Source of the DNA: Blastococcus mobilis
Lineage (GTDB): Bacteria > Actinomycetota > Actinomycetes > Mycobacteriales > Geodermatophilaceae
DNA: 64,000 nucleotides
Reading direction: 5' to 3'
Assembly: GCF_900188025.1 (NCBI RefSeq)
Contig: NZ_FZNO01000010.1
Location: 1 to 64,000, forward strand
Made by a program: the position numbers and the translations under genes. Below, one piece after another: positions 32,633 through 45,501 of the stretch; the first letter of the stretch is position 1, and the number at the start of each line of letters is the position of its first letter. A model generated the notes under the pieces. That model saw nothing but the letters and a program-made list of their open reading frames with translations, had not been told where the DNA came from and made no database searches.

Positions 32633-35491
32633 CCAGCACCTTCCGCGCCACGGACGGCGGCCGCATCGACCGATCCGCCACCGTCGATTTCACGTTCGAC
32701 GGGCAGGTCTACACCGGCCACCCCGGCGACACCCTGGCCTCGGCCCTCCTCGCCGCGGGCCGGCACCAGATCGCCACGAGCATCAAGCTCGGCCGGCCCC
32801 GCGGCATCGCCGCGGCCTGGGCCGAGGACCCGGGCGGCCTGGTGCAGATCGAGGAGCCCTTCCCCGAGCCCATGCTCCTGGCCACCACGGTCGAGCTCCA
32901 CGAGGGACTGGCTGCCCACGGTCTGCCGGGGCAGGGCCGCCTCGCCGAGGTCCCCGACTCCGCCCGTTACGACGCCGTCCACCACCACGTCGACGTGCTC
33001 GTGGTGGGCGCCGGCCCGGCGGGGCTGGCCGCTGCGCTCACCGCCGCCCGCGCCGGTGCCCGCGTCGCCCTCGTCGACGAGCAGTCCGAGGCAGGCGGGT
33101 CGCTGCTGGGGGGCACCGACCGTCTCGACGACGCCCCGGCCCTGGAGTGGGTCACCGCAGCGGTCGCCGAACTGGCCGGCCACCCGGACGTGCTGCACCT
33201 GCAGCGGACCACCGCCTTCGGCAGCTACGACGACGGCTTCGTCCTGGCACTGGAGCGGCGCACCGACCACCTCGGGACGGCGGCGCCCAAGCACATCTCC
33301 CGCCAGCGGGTGTGGCGCCTCCGGGCCCGGTCGATCGTCGTCGCGACGGGGGCCCACGAGCGTCCGGTCGTGTTCGCGGACAACGACCGCCCGGGCATCA
33401 TGCTGGCCGGTGCCGCCCGGACGTTCCTGCACCACTACGGCGTGCTCCCCGGTCGCGAGGCCGTCGTCTTCACCACGAACGACAGCGCCTACGACGCCGC
33501 CCTCGACCTGCACCGCGCGGGCGTGCGCGTGCAGGCGGTGGTCGACGCACGGCCGGAGGGCTCGCCGCGCCGCCGCGAGGAGTGCGAGCGCGCCGGGATC
33601 CGGGTCCTCCCCGGGGCCGTCGTGACGGGCACGCGGGGTGTCGAGCGGGTCACGCACGCCCTCGTCGCCCCGTTCGCGGACGGAGACGTCGGCGCCGGCA
33701 GCGCGATCGCCTGCGATCTGCTCCTGGTCAGCGGTGGCTGGAACCCGGCGGTGCACCTGTTCAGCCAGGCCCGCGGCCGGCTCCGCTACGACGAGGCCCT
33801 CGGGGCGTTCCTCCCCGGGGAGGAACTCGACGGCCTGTCGGTCACCGGCGCGGCCGCCGGCGTGTTCGACCTGGCCGGATGCCTGGCCGACGGACGGCGG
33901 GTGGCTCGGGCGGCACTGACGGCACAGACGATCGATCCGGCGGGGGTGGACCGGCTGCCCACCGCGCCGGAGCCCGTCGTGCCGACCGCGCCCCTGGTGC
34001 TGTGGCGGGTGCCGGACACCTCCGGGGCCGAGGGGAGCACCTCGTTCGTCGACCTGCAGCGGGACGCCACGGTCGCCGACATCGCCCGCGCGGTGGGCGC
34101 GGGACTGCGCTCCATCGAGCACATCAAGCGCTACACGACCATCGGCACCGCGCACGACCAGGGGAAGACCTCCGGGGTGCTCACCTCGGGGATCACCGCC
34201 GAACTGCTCGGGATCCCGGTGCAGGCCACCGGCACCACCACGTTCCGGCCGCCCTACACCCCGGTGGCCTTCGCCGCCCTGGCCGGCCGCGACCGCGGAC
34301 GGCTGTTCGACCCCGAGCGGGTCACGTCGCTGCACGACTGGCACGTCGCGGCCGGGGCGGTGTTCGAGGACGTCGGTCAGTGGAAGCGTCCCCGCTACTA
34401 CCCGCGCCCCGGCGAGGACATGGAGGCCGCGGTCCTTCGCGAGTGCGCCGCGGCCCGCACCGGCGTCGGGATCCTCGACGGCTCCACCCTCGGCAAGATC
34501 GACGTCCAGGGCCCTGATGCCGCCGTCCTCCTCGACCGGCTCTACACGAACATGATGAGCAGCCTGAAGGTCGGCTCCGTCCGCTACGGCGTCATGTGCG
34601 GCGTCGACGGCATGGTGATCGACGACGGCACGGTGCTGCGCCTGGCCGAGGACCGCTTCCTCGTGCTGACCACCACCGGCGGCGCGGCGAAGATCCTCGA
34701 CTGGATGGAGGAGTGGGCCCAGACCGAGTGGCCGGACCTGCGGGTGCACTGCACCTCGGTGACCGAGCAGTGGAACACCTTTCCGGTCGTCGGTCCTCGG
34801 TCCCGCGACGTCATCGGCGCCGTCTTCCCGCAGGTGGACGTCTCCAACGAGGCCTTCCCCTTCATGGCCTGGCGGGACACCACCCTCGACGGGGTGCCGG
34901 TCCGGCTGGCCCGGATCAGCTTCTCCGGCGAGCTCGCCTTCGAGGTCTACGTCAGCCCCTGGTACGGGGTCGCGGTCTGGCAGCGGCTGCTCGAGGCCGG
35001 GCACCGGTACGGCATCACGCCGTACGGGACGGAGACCATGCACGTCCTCCGGGCAGAGAAGGGTTACCCGATCATCGGGCAGGACACCGACGGCACCGTC
35101 ACCCCGCAGGACCTCGGCATGGAGTGGGCGATCTCGAAGAAGAAGGCCGACTTCGTCGGCAAGCGCTCGTTCGCCCGCCGGGCCAACCAGGACCCACTGC
35201 GCAAGCAGCTGGTCGGCCTGCTGCCCGTGGACCGGCGGACCGTGCTGCCGGAGGGCTCGCAGATCGTGGAGCTCCACGCCGACGGCCAGCTGCCGCCTCC
35301 GCCGGTGCCCATGCTCGGCCACGTCACCTCCAGCTACCGCAGCGCCGAACTGGCGCGTCCCTTCGCCCTCGCCCTGGTCAAGGGAGGCCGGTCGCGGATC
35401 GGCGACACCGTCCACGTCCCCGTCAACGGCACGCTCGTCCCGGTCGAGGTCACCGGGTCGGTGCTGGTCGATCCCGAAGGAGCCCGTCGCG

Positions 35492-35499
<8 letters not shown>
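32629..35499 (+). CDS. soxA: Sarcosine oxidase alpha subunit
   Basis: A 956-residue subunit. An N-terminal ferredoxin-like fold (FTFDGQVYTGHPGDTLASAL, residues about 20-100). A pyridine nucleotide-binding domain (DVLVVGAGPAGLAAALTAAR, about 123-560) that holds NAD+ without catalysis. The C-terminal half is a GcvT/aminomethyltransferase-like folate domain (GILDGSTLGKIDVQGPDAAV to AMEWAISKKKADFVGKRSFA region), where the imine from sarcosine reacts with THF to give 5,10-methylene-THF. That product feeds glyA. Start ATG 32629 overlaps soxD by 4 bp; the longer open frame upstream is not coding. Confidence 0.94.
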
Positions 35500-38610
<3,111 letters not shown>

Positions 38611-38634
38611 ACTCGCCTACCCGAAGGACGACCC

Positions 38635-39255
38635 ATGCGTACCGACACCATCGAGACCTTCCTGGCGCAGCTCGCCGCCAGGGTGCCCGCCCCGGGGGGA
38701 GGGGCCACCGCCGCACTGCACGCCGCCCAGGCCGCTGCCCTCGTGGCGATGGTTGCCCGATACAGCGATTCGGCGAAGTTCGCCGACCATGCCGAGGAGA
38801 TCGGCATCATCACGGCGACCGCGGACCGGCTGCGCGACAACGCGCTGGGCCTGGCCGAGGAGGACGCCGCGGCCTTCACCGCGGTCACTCAGGCCTACGG
38901 GCTCCCGAAGGGGACGCCGGACCAAGCCGCGGCGCGGTCCGGGGCGATCGCGAAGGCACTGGTCGGCGCCGCGCAGGTGCCGGCGATCGTCATCGCCGTC
39001 GCGGATCAGGTGCTGAGCCTGACCGAGCAGCTGCTGCCGATCGGCAATCGCAATGTCATCAGCGACGTCGCGGCGGCCGCCGAGGGAGCGCGGGCCGCGG
39101 CGACGACCGCCCGGGTGAACGTGGAGATCAACCTCGGCGGCATCAAGGACCCGGCTACCTGGGGACAGCTCTCTGCGGTCGCCGAGAGCGTCGACGACCT
39201 CGTCCTGCGCGCGGACAAGGTCACCGCCGCCGTCCGGGACGGACTGGCGCCATGA
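38635..39255 (+). CDS. Cyclodeaminase/cyclohydrolase family protein (FchA-like)
   Basis: A 206-residue all-helical protein of the formiminotransferase-cyclodeaminase C-terminal family: APGGGATAALHAAQAAALVA at the N-terminus, then LAEEDAAAFTAVTQAYGLPK and IGNRNVISDVAAAAEGARAA. Members act as methenyl-THF cyclohydrolase or formimino-THF cyclodeaminase. Followed with 4-bp overlap by folD, it most likely converts methenyl-THF to 10-formyl-THF in the oxidation of surplus methylene-THF. FolD usually has both activities, so this protein may boost the cyclohydrolase step. Confidence 0.87.
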   Translation: MRTDTIETFLAQLAARVPAPGGGATAALHAAQAAALVAMVARYSDSAKFADHAEEIGIITATADRLRDNALGLAEEDAAAFTAVTQAYGLPKGTPDQAAARSGAIAKALVGAAQVPAIVIAVADQVLSLTEQLLPIGNRNVISDVAAAAEGARAAATTARVNVEINLGGIKDPATWGQLSAVAESVDDLVLRADKVTAAVRDGLAP

Positions 39256-40091
39256 CGACGCGCCTCAGCGGGAGTGAGCTGGCCGCCGGCATCCGAGCCG
39301 AGGTCGCCGCCGCGGCCGCGGAGCTGGCCGCCGCTGGGACCCCGCCCCGGCTGGCCGTGGTCGTGGCGACGGCGGACGAGTCCAGCGCCTGGTACGTCCG
39401 CTCCATCGCCCGAGCCGCGGAAAAGACCGGCATCGCCTGCTCGGTCGTCGACCTGGGGGAGACGGCGACGCCGGACCGGATCCGCGCCGAGCTGGCCGCG
39501 CTCAGCCGCGACCCCGCGGTGCACGGGATCATCCTGCAGACCCCGCTGCCGGCCGACGCCGTCTTCGAGGACCTCGCCGCCTCCATCGACCCGGCCAAGG
39601 ACGTCGACGGCGCCAACCCGCTCAGCCTGGGCCGGCTGGCCGCGGGACTGCCCGCCTTCGCGCCTGCCACCGCCGCGGCCGTGCTCGCGCTCTTGGACCA
39701 CCACGGGATCCCGCTGTCCGGCGCTCACGCCGTGGTGGTGGGGCGCTCGAACGTCGTCGGCAAGCCCGCGGCGCACCTGCTGCTCCAGCGGGACGCGACC
39801 GTGACCATCTGCCACAGCCGCACCAAGGAGCTGGCCGAGGTCACCCGTTCCGCGGACGTCCTCGTCGCCGCCGTCGGGCGGCCCGGCCTCGTCGCCGCCG
39901 AGCACGTGGCCGAGGACGCCGTGGTCATCGACGTCGGGACCAACCCCATGCCCGACGGCGGGCTGGTCGGCGACGTCGACGCGGGGTCGGTGTCCGGGCG
40001 GGTCGCGGCGCTGACCCCGGTGCCCGGCGGCGTCGGGCCGGTCACCACCGCCCTCCTCCTGCACCAGACGATCCAGGCGGCGCGCTCCTAG
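39252..40091 (+). CDS. folD: Methylene-THF dehydrogenase/cyclohydrolase
   Basis: A 279-residue bifunctional enzyme oxidising 5,10-methylene-THF to methenyl-THF (NADP+) and hydrolysing it to 10-formyl-THF. Motifs: SSAWYVRSIARAAEKTGIAC, with Tyr then Ser rather than the usual VGSxxYVxxK lysine order; HGIILQTPLPADAVFED; PAKDVDGANPLSLGRL; AVVVGRSNVVGKPAAHLLL; TPVPGGVGPVTTALLL. The catalytic Lys usually found after YV is replaced by SIARAAEK here, with the Lys further on, so this enzyme's cyclohydrolase activity should be checked. That could explain why a separate cyclohydrolase-like gene precedes it. ATG at 39252 overlaps that gene by 4 bp. Confidence 0.88.
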   Translation: MTTRLSGSELAAGIRAEVAAAAAELAAAGTPPRLAVVVATADESSAWYVRSIARAAEKTGIACSVVDLGETATPDRIRAELAALSRDPAVHGIILQTPLPADAVFEDLAASIDPAKDVDGANPLSLGRLAAGLPAFAPATAAAVLALLDHHGIPLSGAHAVVVGRSNVVGKPAAHLLLQRDATVTICHSRTKELAEVTRSADVLVAAVGRPGLVAAEHVAEDAVVIDVGTNPMPDGGLVGDVDAGSVSGRVAALTPVPGGVGPVTTALLLHQTIQAARS

Positions 40092-40186
40092 CTCGTGCCG
40101 GTCCGGGCGAGGCGGCCGTGCCCCCGCCACCCCGCCCATCCACCTCGACCCGCGTGGGTGCACGACGGCCCGGCGCAGGAGACGTC

Positions 40187-41050
40187 ATGCTGAGTTCCGT
40201 CCGCGCGACCGCGGTTGCCGGTCCCTCGCCCCGCCCGCTGAGCCGGACGTTCGCGCAGAGGCGGCCGCTGGTCTGCGGCATCCTCAATGTCACCCCCGAC
40301 TCCTTCTCCGACGGCGGGCGGTTCGACAGCTTCGACCGGGCCGTGGAGCACGGACGTGCCCTTGCCGCCGACGGGGCCGACCTGATCGACGTCGGCGGGG
40401 AGTCCACGCGACCCGGCGCCCGCCCGCCGACCCTCGCCGAGGAGCTGGACCGCGTCATCCCGGTCGTCGATGCTCTGGTGCGGCGGATTCCGGTGCCGCT
40501 GTCCGTGGACACTTCGCGTCCCGAGGTCATGCGGGCAGCCGTGGCCGCGGGGGCGAGCATGATCAACGACGTTCGCGCGCTGCGCTCGCCGGGCGCTCTG
40601 GAGGCCGCCGCGGAGCTGGGCGTGCCGGTGTGCCTCATGCACATGCGGCGCTCGCCGGAGACCATGCAGCAGGATCCCCGCTACAAGGACGTCGTCGCCG
40701 AGGTGCGCAACTTCCTGGCCGAGCGGATGGGCGCCTGCCTCGACGCCGGAATACGGCCCGAGCACCTGCTGGTGGACCCCGGGTTCGGGTTCGGCAAGAC
40801 GCTGGCACACAACGTGGCGCTGCTGGCGTCGCTCGACAGTCTCACCAGCCTGGGGGTCCCGATCATGGTGGGCCTCTCCCGCAAGTCCATGCTCGGGCAG
40901 CTCACCGGGCGGGCGGTGGCGGATCGGCTGCCCGGCTCCCTGGCTGCGGCCCTCCTCGCCGCCCAGCGAGGCGCCGCGATCCTGCGCGTGCACGACGTGG
41001 CGGCCACGCGGGACGTCCTCGCGATCCTGGACGCCGTCGGCGCCGGCTGA
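40187..41050 (+). CDS. folP: Dihydropteroate synthase
   Basis: A 287-residue TIM-barrel enzyme joining p-aminobenzoate to hydroxymethyl-dihydropterin diphosphate. Signature motifs: GILNVTPDSFSDGG, DVGGESTRPGA, LSVDTSRPEVMRAA, MINDVRAL, LMHMRRSPETMQ, LVDPGFGFGKTL and GLSRKSML. ATG at 40187 with AGGAGA just upstream; the open frame from 40118 is not conserved. Last gene of the glyA-sox-dmg-folD run (96-bp gap after folD). Probably a second copy in the genome, here increasing folate supply for betaine catabolism; that is inference. Confidence 0.9.
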   Translation: MLSSVRATAVAGPSPRPLSRTFAQRRPLVCGILNVTPDSFSDGGRFDSFDRAVEHGRALAADGADLIDVGGESTRPGARPPTLAEELDRVIPVVDALVRRIPVPLSVDTSRPEVMRAAVAAGASMINDVRALRSPGALEAAAELGVPVCLMHMRRSPETMQQDPRYKDVVAEVRNFLAERMGACLDAGIRPEHLLVDPGFGFGKTLAHNVALLASLDSLTSLGVPIMVGLSRKSMLGQLTGRAVADRLPGSLAAALLAAQRGAAILRVHDVAATRDVLAILDAVGAG

Positions 41051-41078
41051 GGCTTTGCGCGCGCAGCCGGTCCTCGGT

Positions 41079-41744
41079 TCAGATGACCGCGCGGATCGCC
41101 CGCTCGAAGCCCAGGACGTGCTCACGGGCGAGGTCGTCGGCCCGATCGGCGTCACCGGCCGCGATCGCGCGGAGCAGCTCCACGTGCTCCCCGACGTGCT
41201 CGTCCACCGTGGGCAGCCGGTCGAGGAACAGGCAGAAGATCCGCGTCGCCAGGTTGTCGTAGCGGATGAGGACGTCCTCCAGGTGTGGATTGGCGGCCGC
41301 CCGGTAGATGGCCCGGTGCACGGCGAGGTCCCAGCGCATCAGCTCCGTCCGGTCCACCTCCGTGACGTCCAGCTGTTCCGTCCGGGAGGCCAGCTGTTCG
41401 AGCTCCACGTGGATCGTGCGGGGGGCGCGCTCGGCGGCGCGGCGGGCGGCCAGCGGCTCGAGCTGGGCGCGGATGTCCGAGATGTGCGCCAGATCGGAGA
41501 TGTCCATCCCGGTCGCGAAGGTGCCCCGTCGCGGGTAGGAGACGACGAGCCGGTCGACCTCCAGGCGTTTGAGCGCCTCGCGCACCGGGGTGCGGCCCAC
41601 CCCGAGGGCCTCGGCCAACTCGTCGTCGTCGATGGGGTCGCCCGGCCGGATGTCCAGCATGATCAGCTGGTCCCGGATGGCGACGTAGGCCTTGTCCGCC
41701 AGCGAAGCGGCGGAGGGGTCCAGGTCCAGCGCGGTAACGGTCAC
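41079..41744 (-). CDS. GntR family regulator (FCD domain)
   Basis: A 221-residue regulator. N-terminal winged HTH: KAYVAIRDQLIMLDIRPGDP IDDDELAEALGVGRTPVREA LKRLE. The C-terminal FCD ligand domain carries metal-type ligands (FDxxLH-like RWDLAVHRAIYRAAANPHLE, then EHVGEHVELLRAIAAGD). Convergent with folP and divergent from sdaA. The CTGATATACCA motif in its own promoter region and before glyA suggests it controls both the glyA-sox and sdaA operons and itself. The GTG start at 41744 was chosen because the family begins there; the longer frame runs through sdaA antisense. Confidence 0.88.
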   Translation of the reverse strand: MTVTALDLDPSAASLADKAYVAIRDQLIMLDIRPGDPIDDDELAEALGVGRTPVREALKRLEVDRLVVSYPRRGTFATGMDISDLAHISDIRAQLEPLAARRAAERAPRTIHVELEQLASRTEQLDVTEVDRTELMRWDLAVHRAIYRAAANPHLEDVLIRYDNLATRIFCLFLDRLPTVDEHVGEHVELLRAIAAGDADRADDLAREHVLGFERAIRAVI

Positions 41745-41816
41745 GGCGAGATCGTACGGGCTGAGAGCCCGAGGGTCTTGCCTCGTCAGAGGGATCAACA
41801 TATCGTCATCGTACTT

Positions 41817-41827
41817 CTGATATACCA
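41817..41827. promoter_or_regulatory. Candidate GntR operator between gntR and sdaA
   Basis: CTGATATACCA, identical to 11 bases of the palindrome before glyA (29732-29742). It lies 73 bp before the gntR start and 48 bp before sdaA. The right arm (ACC instead of GT) is less symmetric than in the glyA copy. Confidence 0.6.
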
Positions 41828-41874
41828 ACCGTGTACCTGTCGGTCCCGGTTGGCCCAGCACCGGGAGAACACCG

Positions 41875-43248
41875 ATGACGATCAGCGCCTTCGACCTCTT
41901 CAAGGTCGGCATCGGTCCGTCCAGCTCGCACACCGTCGGCCCCATGCGGGCCGCCTCGTCCTTCGCTGCGCGCCTGCGGGAACAGCGGCTGCTGGCCCGG
42001 GTGGCCGGGGTGCGGTGCGAACTCTTCGGCTCGCTGGGCGCGACCGGCCACGGGCACGGCAGCGTCAAGGCCGTCGTCCTCGGCCTGGAGGGCGAGGAGC
42101 CCGACCTCGTCGACCCGGTCGCCGCCGAGCCGCGCGTCGAGACCATCCGCCACGAGGGCAAGCTCCGGCTGGCCGGCGACCACCTCATCGCCTTCTCGGT
42201 GGACGACGACGTCGTCCTGCACCGGCGCAAGCGGCTGGACTTCCACAGCAACGGCATGCTCTTCGTGGCGAGCGACGCCGACGGGACGGAGCTGAGCCGG
42301 CGGGAGTACTACTCGGTCGGCGGCGGCTTCGTCCTCGACGAGGACGAAGCCGGGAACCGCGTGATCGTCGAGGACAGCACGCCGGTGCGGTATCCGTTCC
42401 GCACCGGCGAGCAGCTGCTGGCGCACACACGCGAGACGGGGCTCCGGATCAGCGACCTGATGCTGGCCAACGAACTCTCCTGGCGCGGCGAGTCGGAGAT
42501 CCGCGCGGGACTGCTGCACATCTGGTCGGTGATGCAGGAGTGCGTAGAGCGGGGCACCCGCACCACCGGCGTCCTGCCCGGCGGCCTGAAGGTCCGGCGG
42601 CGCGCGGCGTCGCTTCGGGCGCAACTGGAGGAGCACCGGGACGACGCCGACGCGCTGCGCGCGATGGAGTGGGTGACGCTCTACGCCCTCGCGGTGAACG
42701 AGGAGAACGCCGCCGGCGGGCGTGTGGTGACCGCGCCGACCAACGGCGCCGCCGGGATCGTCCCCGCAGTCCTGCACTACTACCGGGACTTCCTGGACTT
42801 CTACGCCGAGGACGGCGTGGTCCGCTTCCTGCTGACCGCGGCCGCCATCGGGCTGCTGTTCAAGGAGAACGCCTCCATCTCGGGGGCCGAGGTGGGCTGC
42901 CAGGGCGAGGTCGGCTCGGCCTGCTCCATGGCGGCCGCGGGTCTTGCTGAGGTCCTCGGTGGCACGCCGGAGCAGGTGGAGAACGCCGCCGAGATCGGCA
43001 TCGAGCACAACCTCGGACTCACCTGCGACCCCGTCGGGGGGCTCGTGCAGATCCCGTGCATCGAGCGCAACGCGGTGGGTTCGGTCAAGGCGATCACCGC
43101 GGCGCGGATGGCCGTGCGCGGGGACGGCCGGCATCACGTCTCGCTGGACAAGGCCATCAAGACGATGCGCGAGACCGGCGCGGACATGAAGGACAAGTAC
43201 AAGGAGACCGCCCGCGGCGGGCTGGCCCTCAACATCGTCGAGTGCTGA
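41875..43248 (+). CDS. sdaA: L-serine ammonia-lyase (iron-sulfur type)
   Basis: A 457-residue single-chain serine dehydratase converting serine to pyruvate and ammonia. The beta domain begins [20 protein letters not shown]. The alpha domain has [20 protein letters not shown] and the [4Fe-4S] cysteines in [20 protein letters not shown] and [18 protein letters not shown]. The enzyme is oxygen-sensitive in other bacteria. It consumes the serine made by glyA and gives the pyruvate used by the PEP synthase nearby. Start ATG 41875. First gene of an operon with purU, folC and pabB-pabC (10-bp gap to purU). Confidence 0.94.
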   Translation: MTISAFDLFKVGIGPSSSHTVGPMRAASSFAARLREQRLLARVAGVRCELFGSLGATGHGHGSVKAVVLGLEGEEPDLVDPVAAEPRVETIRHEGKLRLAGDHLIAFSVDDDVVLHRRKRLDFHSNGMLFVASDADGTELSRREYYSVGGGFVLDEDEAGNRVIVEDSTPVRYPFRTGEQLLAHTRETGLRISDLMLANELSWRGESEIRAGLLHIWSVMQECVERGTRTTGVLPGGLKVRRRAASLRAQLEEHRDDADALRAMEWVTLYALAVNEENAAGGRVVTAPTNGAAGIVPAVLHYYRDFLDFYAEDGVVRFLLTAAAIGLLFKENASISGAEVGCQGEVGSACSMAAAGLAEVLGGTPEQVENAAEIGIEHNLGLTCDPVGGLVQIPCIERNAVGSVKAITAARMAVRGDGRHHVSLDKAIKTMRETGADMKDKYKETARGGLALNIVEC

Positions 43249-43258
43249 GGAGGCACCC

Positions 43259-44107
43259 ATGTCCCATCCCTTCACCCTCACGCTGAGCTGCCCGGAGCGT
43301 CCGGGCATCGTGCACGCGGTGACCTCGTTCCTGTTCGAGCACGGCTGCGACATCGTCGAGCACCAGCAGTTCGACGATCCCCTCCGCGGGCAGTTGTTCC
43401 TGCGTACCGAGTTCGTGTGCAGCCAGGCCACCGACGCCGACCGCCTGTCGGAGGAATTCCAGGCGGTCGCCGACGACTTCGGCATGACCTACCGGGTGAC
43501 CGGGGGCCAGCCGCAGCGGGTGCTCGTCCTGGTGTCCAAGCTCGGCCACTGCCTCAACGACCTGATCTTCCGCTGGCGGGCCGGCAGCCTCGGCGCCGAG
43601 CTCGTCGCCGTGGTCTCCAACCACGAAGACCTGCGCGCGATGGCGGAGGCAGCCGGTCTGCCGTTCGTCTACGTTCCCGTGACGCCGGCGACCAAGCGGC
43701 AGGCTGAGGCCCGGCTGCTCGAGCTCGTCGACGAGCACCGGGCCGACCTGGTCGTCCTGGCCCGCTACATGCAAATCCTCTCCGACGAGACCTGCGCCGC
43801 CCTGCACGGGCGGGCGATCAACATCCACCACTCGTTCCTGCCGGGATTCAAGGGCGCCAAGCCCTACCACCAGGCTTTCGACCGGGGCGTCAAGCTCGTA
43901 GGCGCGACTGCGCACTACGTCACGGCGGACCTGGACGAGGGCCCGATCATCGAGCAGGAGGTGATTCGGATCGACCACACGTATGACCCTCGAGCACTGG
44001 CCACCGTCGGCCAGGACGCCGAGGCCCTCGCGCTCTCCCGCGCGGTGCGCTGGCACAGCGAGCGGCGCGTGTTGCTGAACGGGCACAGCACCGTCGTCTT
44101 CCGTTGA
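43259..44107 (+). CDS. purU: Formyltetrahydrofolate deformylase
   Basis: A 282-residue enzyme hydrolysing 10-formyl-THF to THF and formate. N-terminal ACT domain ([20 protein letters not shown]). The formyltransferase-like catalytic domain has [66 protein letters not shown] with the catalytic Asn/His, and DEGPIIEQ with the Asp. It releases surplus C1 as formate and returns THF to the sarcosine and dimethylglycine oxidases. Its stop overlaps the folC start. Confidence 0.94.
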   Translation: MSHPFTLTLSCPERPGIVHAVTSFLFEHGCDIVEHQQFDDPLRGQLFLRTEFVCSQATDADRLSEEFQAVADDFGMTYRVTGGQPQRVLVLVSKLGHCLNDLIFRWRAGSLGAELVAVVSNHEDLRAMAEAAGLPFVYVPVTPATKRQAEARLLELVDEHRADLVVLARYMQILSDETCAALHGRAINIHHSFLPGFKGAKPYHQAFDRGVKLVGATAHYVTADLDEGPIIEQEVIRIDHTYDPRALATVGQDAEALALSRAVRWHSERRVLLNGHSTVVFR

Positions 44108-45501
44108 CCGGGGTCGTCGAGGCCATGTCGAGCAAAGCCCTGCAGCAGCCGGCGTCCGTCGATCCTCCGCCGTCCTCGGCGGCGCTCGACCGGGTCCTGC
44201 GATACCTGCTGGAGGAGATGGGGCCACAGCAGGGCCCGACCGGGGCGGGACTCGACCGCGCTCGCGCACTGTTGGCTGCGCTGGGAGATCCGCAGGACCG
44301 CTACCCGGCCGTGCACGTCGCCGGGACCGCCGGCAAGGGCTCGGTCAGCGTCTTCGTCGCGAGCCTGCTACGGGCACACGGGTTCCAGGTCGGTGCGCAT
44401 CTCTCGCCGCACGCCTACTGCCTGCTCGAACGCTTCCAGATGGACGGCGGGCCGGCTCCGGCCGAACTCGTCGATGCCGAGCTGCAGAGGATCCGGCCGG
44501 CGGTGGCGGCGGTGGAGCGCGCCGGGCACGGTCGGCCCTCCTTCTTCGAGGTCACCAACGCCATCGCCTTCAGCCTGTTCGCCGGACGGGTCGACTACGG
44601 GGTGATCGAGACGGGGGTAGGGGGTCTGCTCGACTCCACGAACACCATCGCCCGCGCCGACAAGCTGGCGGTCATCACGCCCATCGGGCTCGACCACCAG
44701 GAACTGCTCGGGACGACCGTCGCCGAGATCGCGCGCCAGAAGGCCGGCATCTTCCCGGTCGGCGGTCGTGCGGTCGCGGCTCGCCCACGCAGCGCCGAGG
44801 TGGCGGACGTGCTGACCGCAGAGGCAGCCCGCCGGGGGTGCGACCTCGGCTGGGTGGACCTCGGGCCCCCAGCGGTGCGGGCCCGCACCGGCCCGGACGG
44901 CACCGACATCCTCCTACGCGGCCACCCGCCCCTGCGCCTGGGGCTGACCGGGCGACACCAGGCCGGCAACGCCCGTCTGGCGCTGCGTGCCGTCGAGGCG
45001 ATCGCTGCCCGGGACGCGTGGACGGTCGATGCGGATGCTGTCCGGCTGGGATTGCGGAGCACCACGCTGCCGGGTCGGTTCGAGCGTCGGCTCATCGGCG
45101 GCCGGACGACCCTGCTCGACGGAGCGCACAACCCGATGAAGCTCGCGGCGCTGGTCGCGACGCTGCAGGAGGTCTATCCCGGCGCCCGGTTGCCGTGGGT
45201 GCTCGCCCTCAAACAGGGCAAGGACCTCCACGCCGCCCTCGAGGTGATCGCACCCACGGCAGCCCTGGTGGTCGCCACAGAGTTCGCCACCGAGGACGGC
45301 GACCACCCCGCCGCGGCATCCGTGCCCGCGACGCAGATCGCCATGGCGGCCAGGGAGCGCGGGCTCCAGGCGGTGGTCGAGGAGGAGCCGGCGTGCGCGG
45401 TGACCCGTGCCTCGCAGCACGCTGACCTCGACCTGCCGGTCGTGGTCAGCGGCTCGTTCCACCTCCTCGCCACCGTGCGACCCGGGACGACGGCGGCGTG
45501 A
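44104..45501 (+). CDS. folC: Folylpolyglutamate/dihydrofolate synthase
   Basis: A 465-residue Mur-ligase-like enzyme adding glutamate to folates. The P-loop is VHVAGTAGKGSVSVFVASLL; then HLSPHAYCLLERFQMDG (in place of the usual SPHL.NEREQ), ETGVGGLLDSTN, ITPIGLDHQELLGTTVAEIA with QKAGIFP, and the C-terminal LLDGAHNPMKLAALVATL. The TTG at 44104 overlaps the purU stop; ATG at 44125 (MSSKALQQ) is an alternative start. Polyglutamylation would retain folate in the cell. Its place with C1 catabolic genes suggests a dedicated copy. Confidence 0.9.
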   Translation: MTGVVEAMSSKALQQPASVDPPPSSAALDRVLRYLLEEMGPQQGPTGAGLDRARALLAALGDPQDRYPAVHVAGTAGKGSVSVFVASLLRAHGFQVGAHLSPHAYCLLERFQMDGGPAPAELVDAELQRIRPAVAAVERAGHGRPSFFEVTNAIAFSLFAGRVDYGVIETGVGGLLDSTNTIARADKLAVITPIGLDHQELLGTTVAEIARQKAGIFPVGGRAVAARPRSAEVADVLTAEAARRGCDLGWVDLGPPAVRARTGPDGTDILLRGHPPLRLGLTGRHQAGNARLALRAVEAIAARDAWTVDADAVRLGLRSTTLPGRFERRLIGGRTTLLDGAHNPMKLAALVATLQEVYPGARLPWVLALKQGKDLHAALEVIAPTAALVVATEFATEDGDHPAAASVPATQIAMAARERGLQAVVEEEPACAVTRASQHADLDLPVVVSGSFHLLATVRPGTTAA

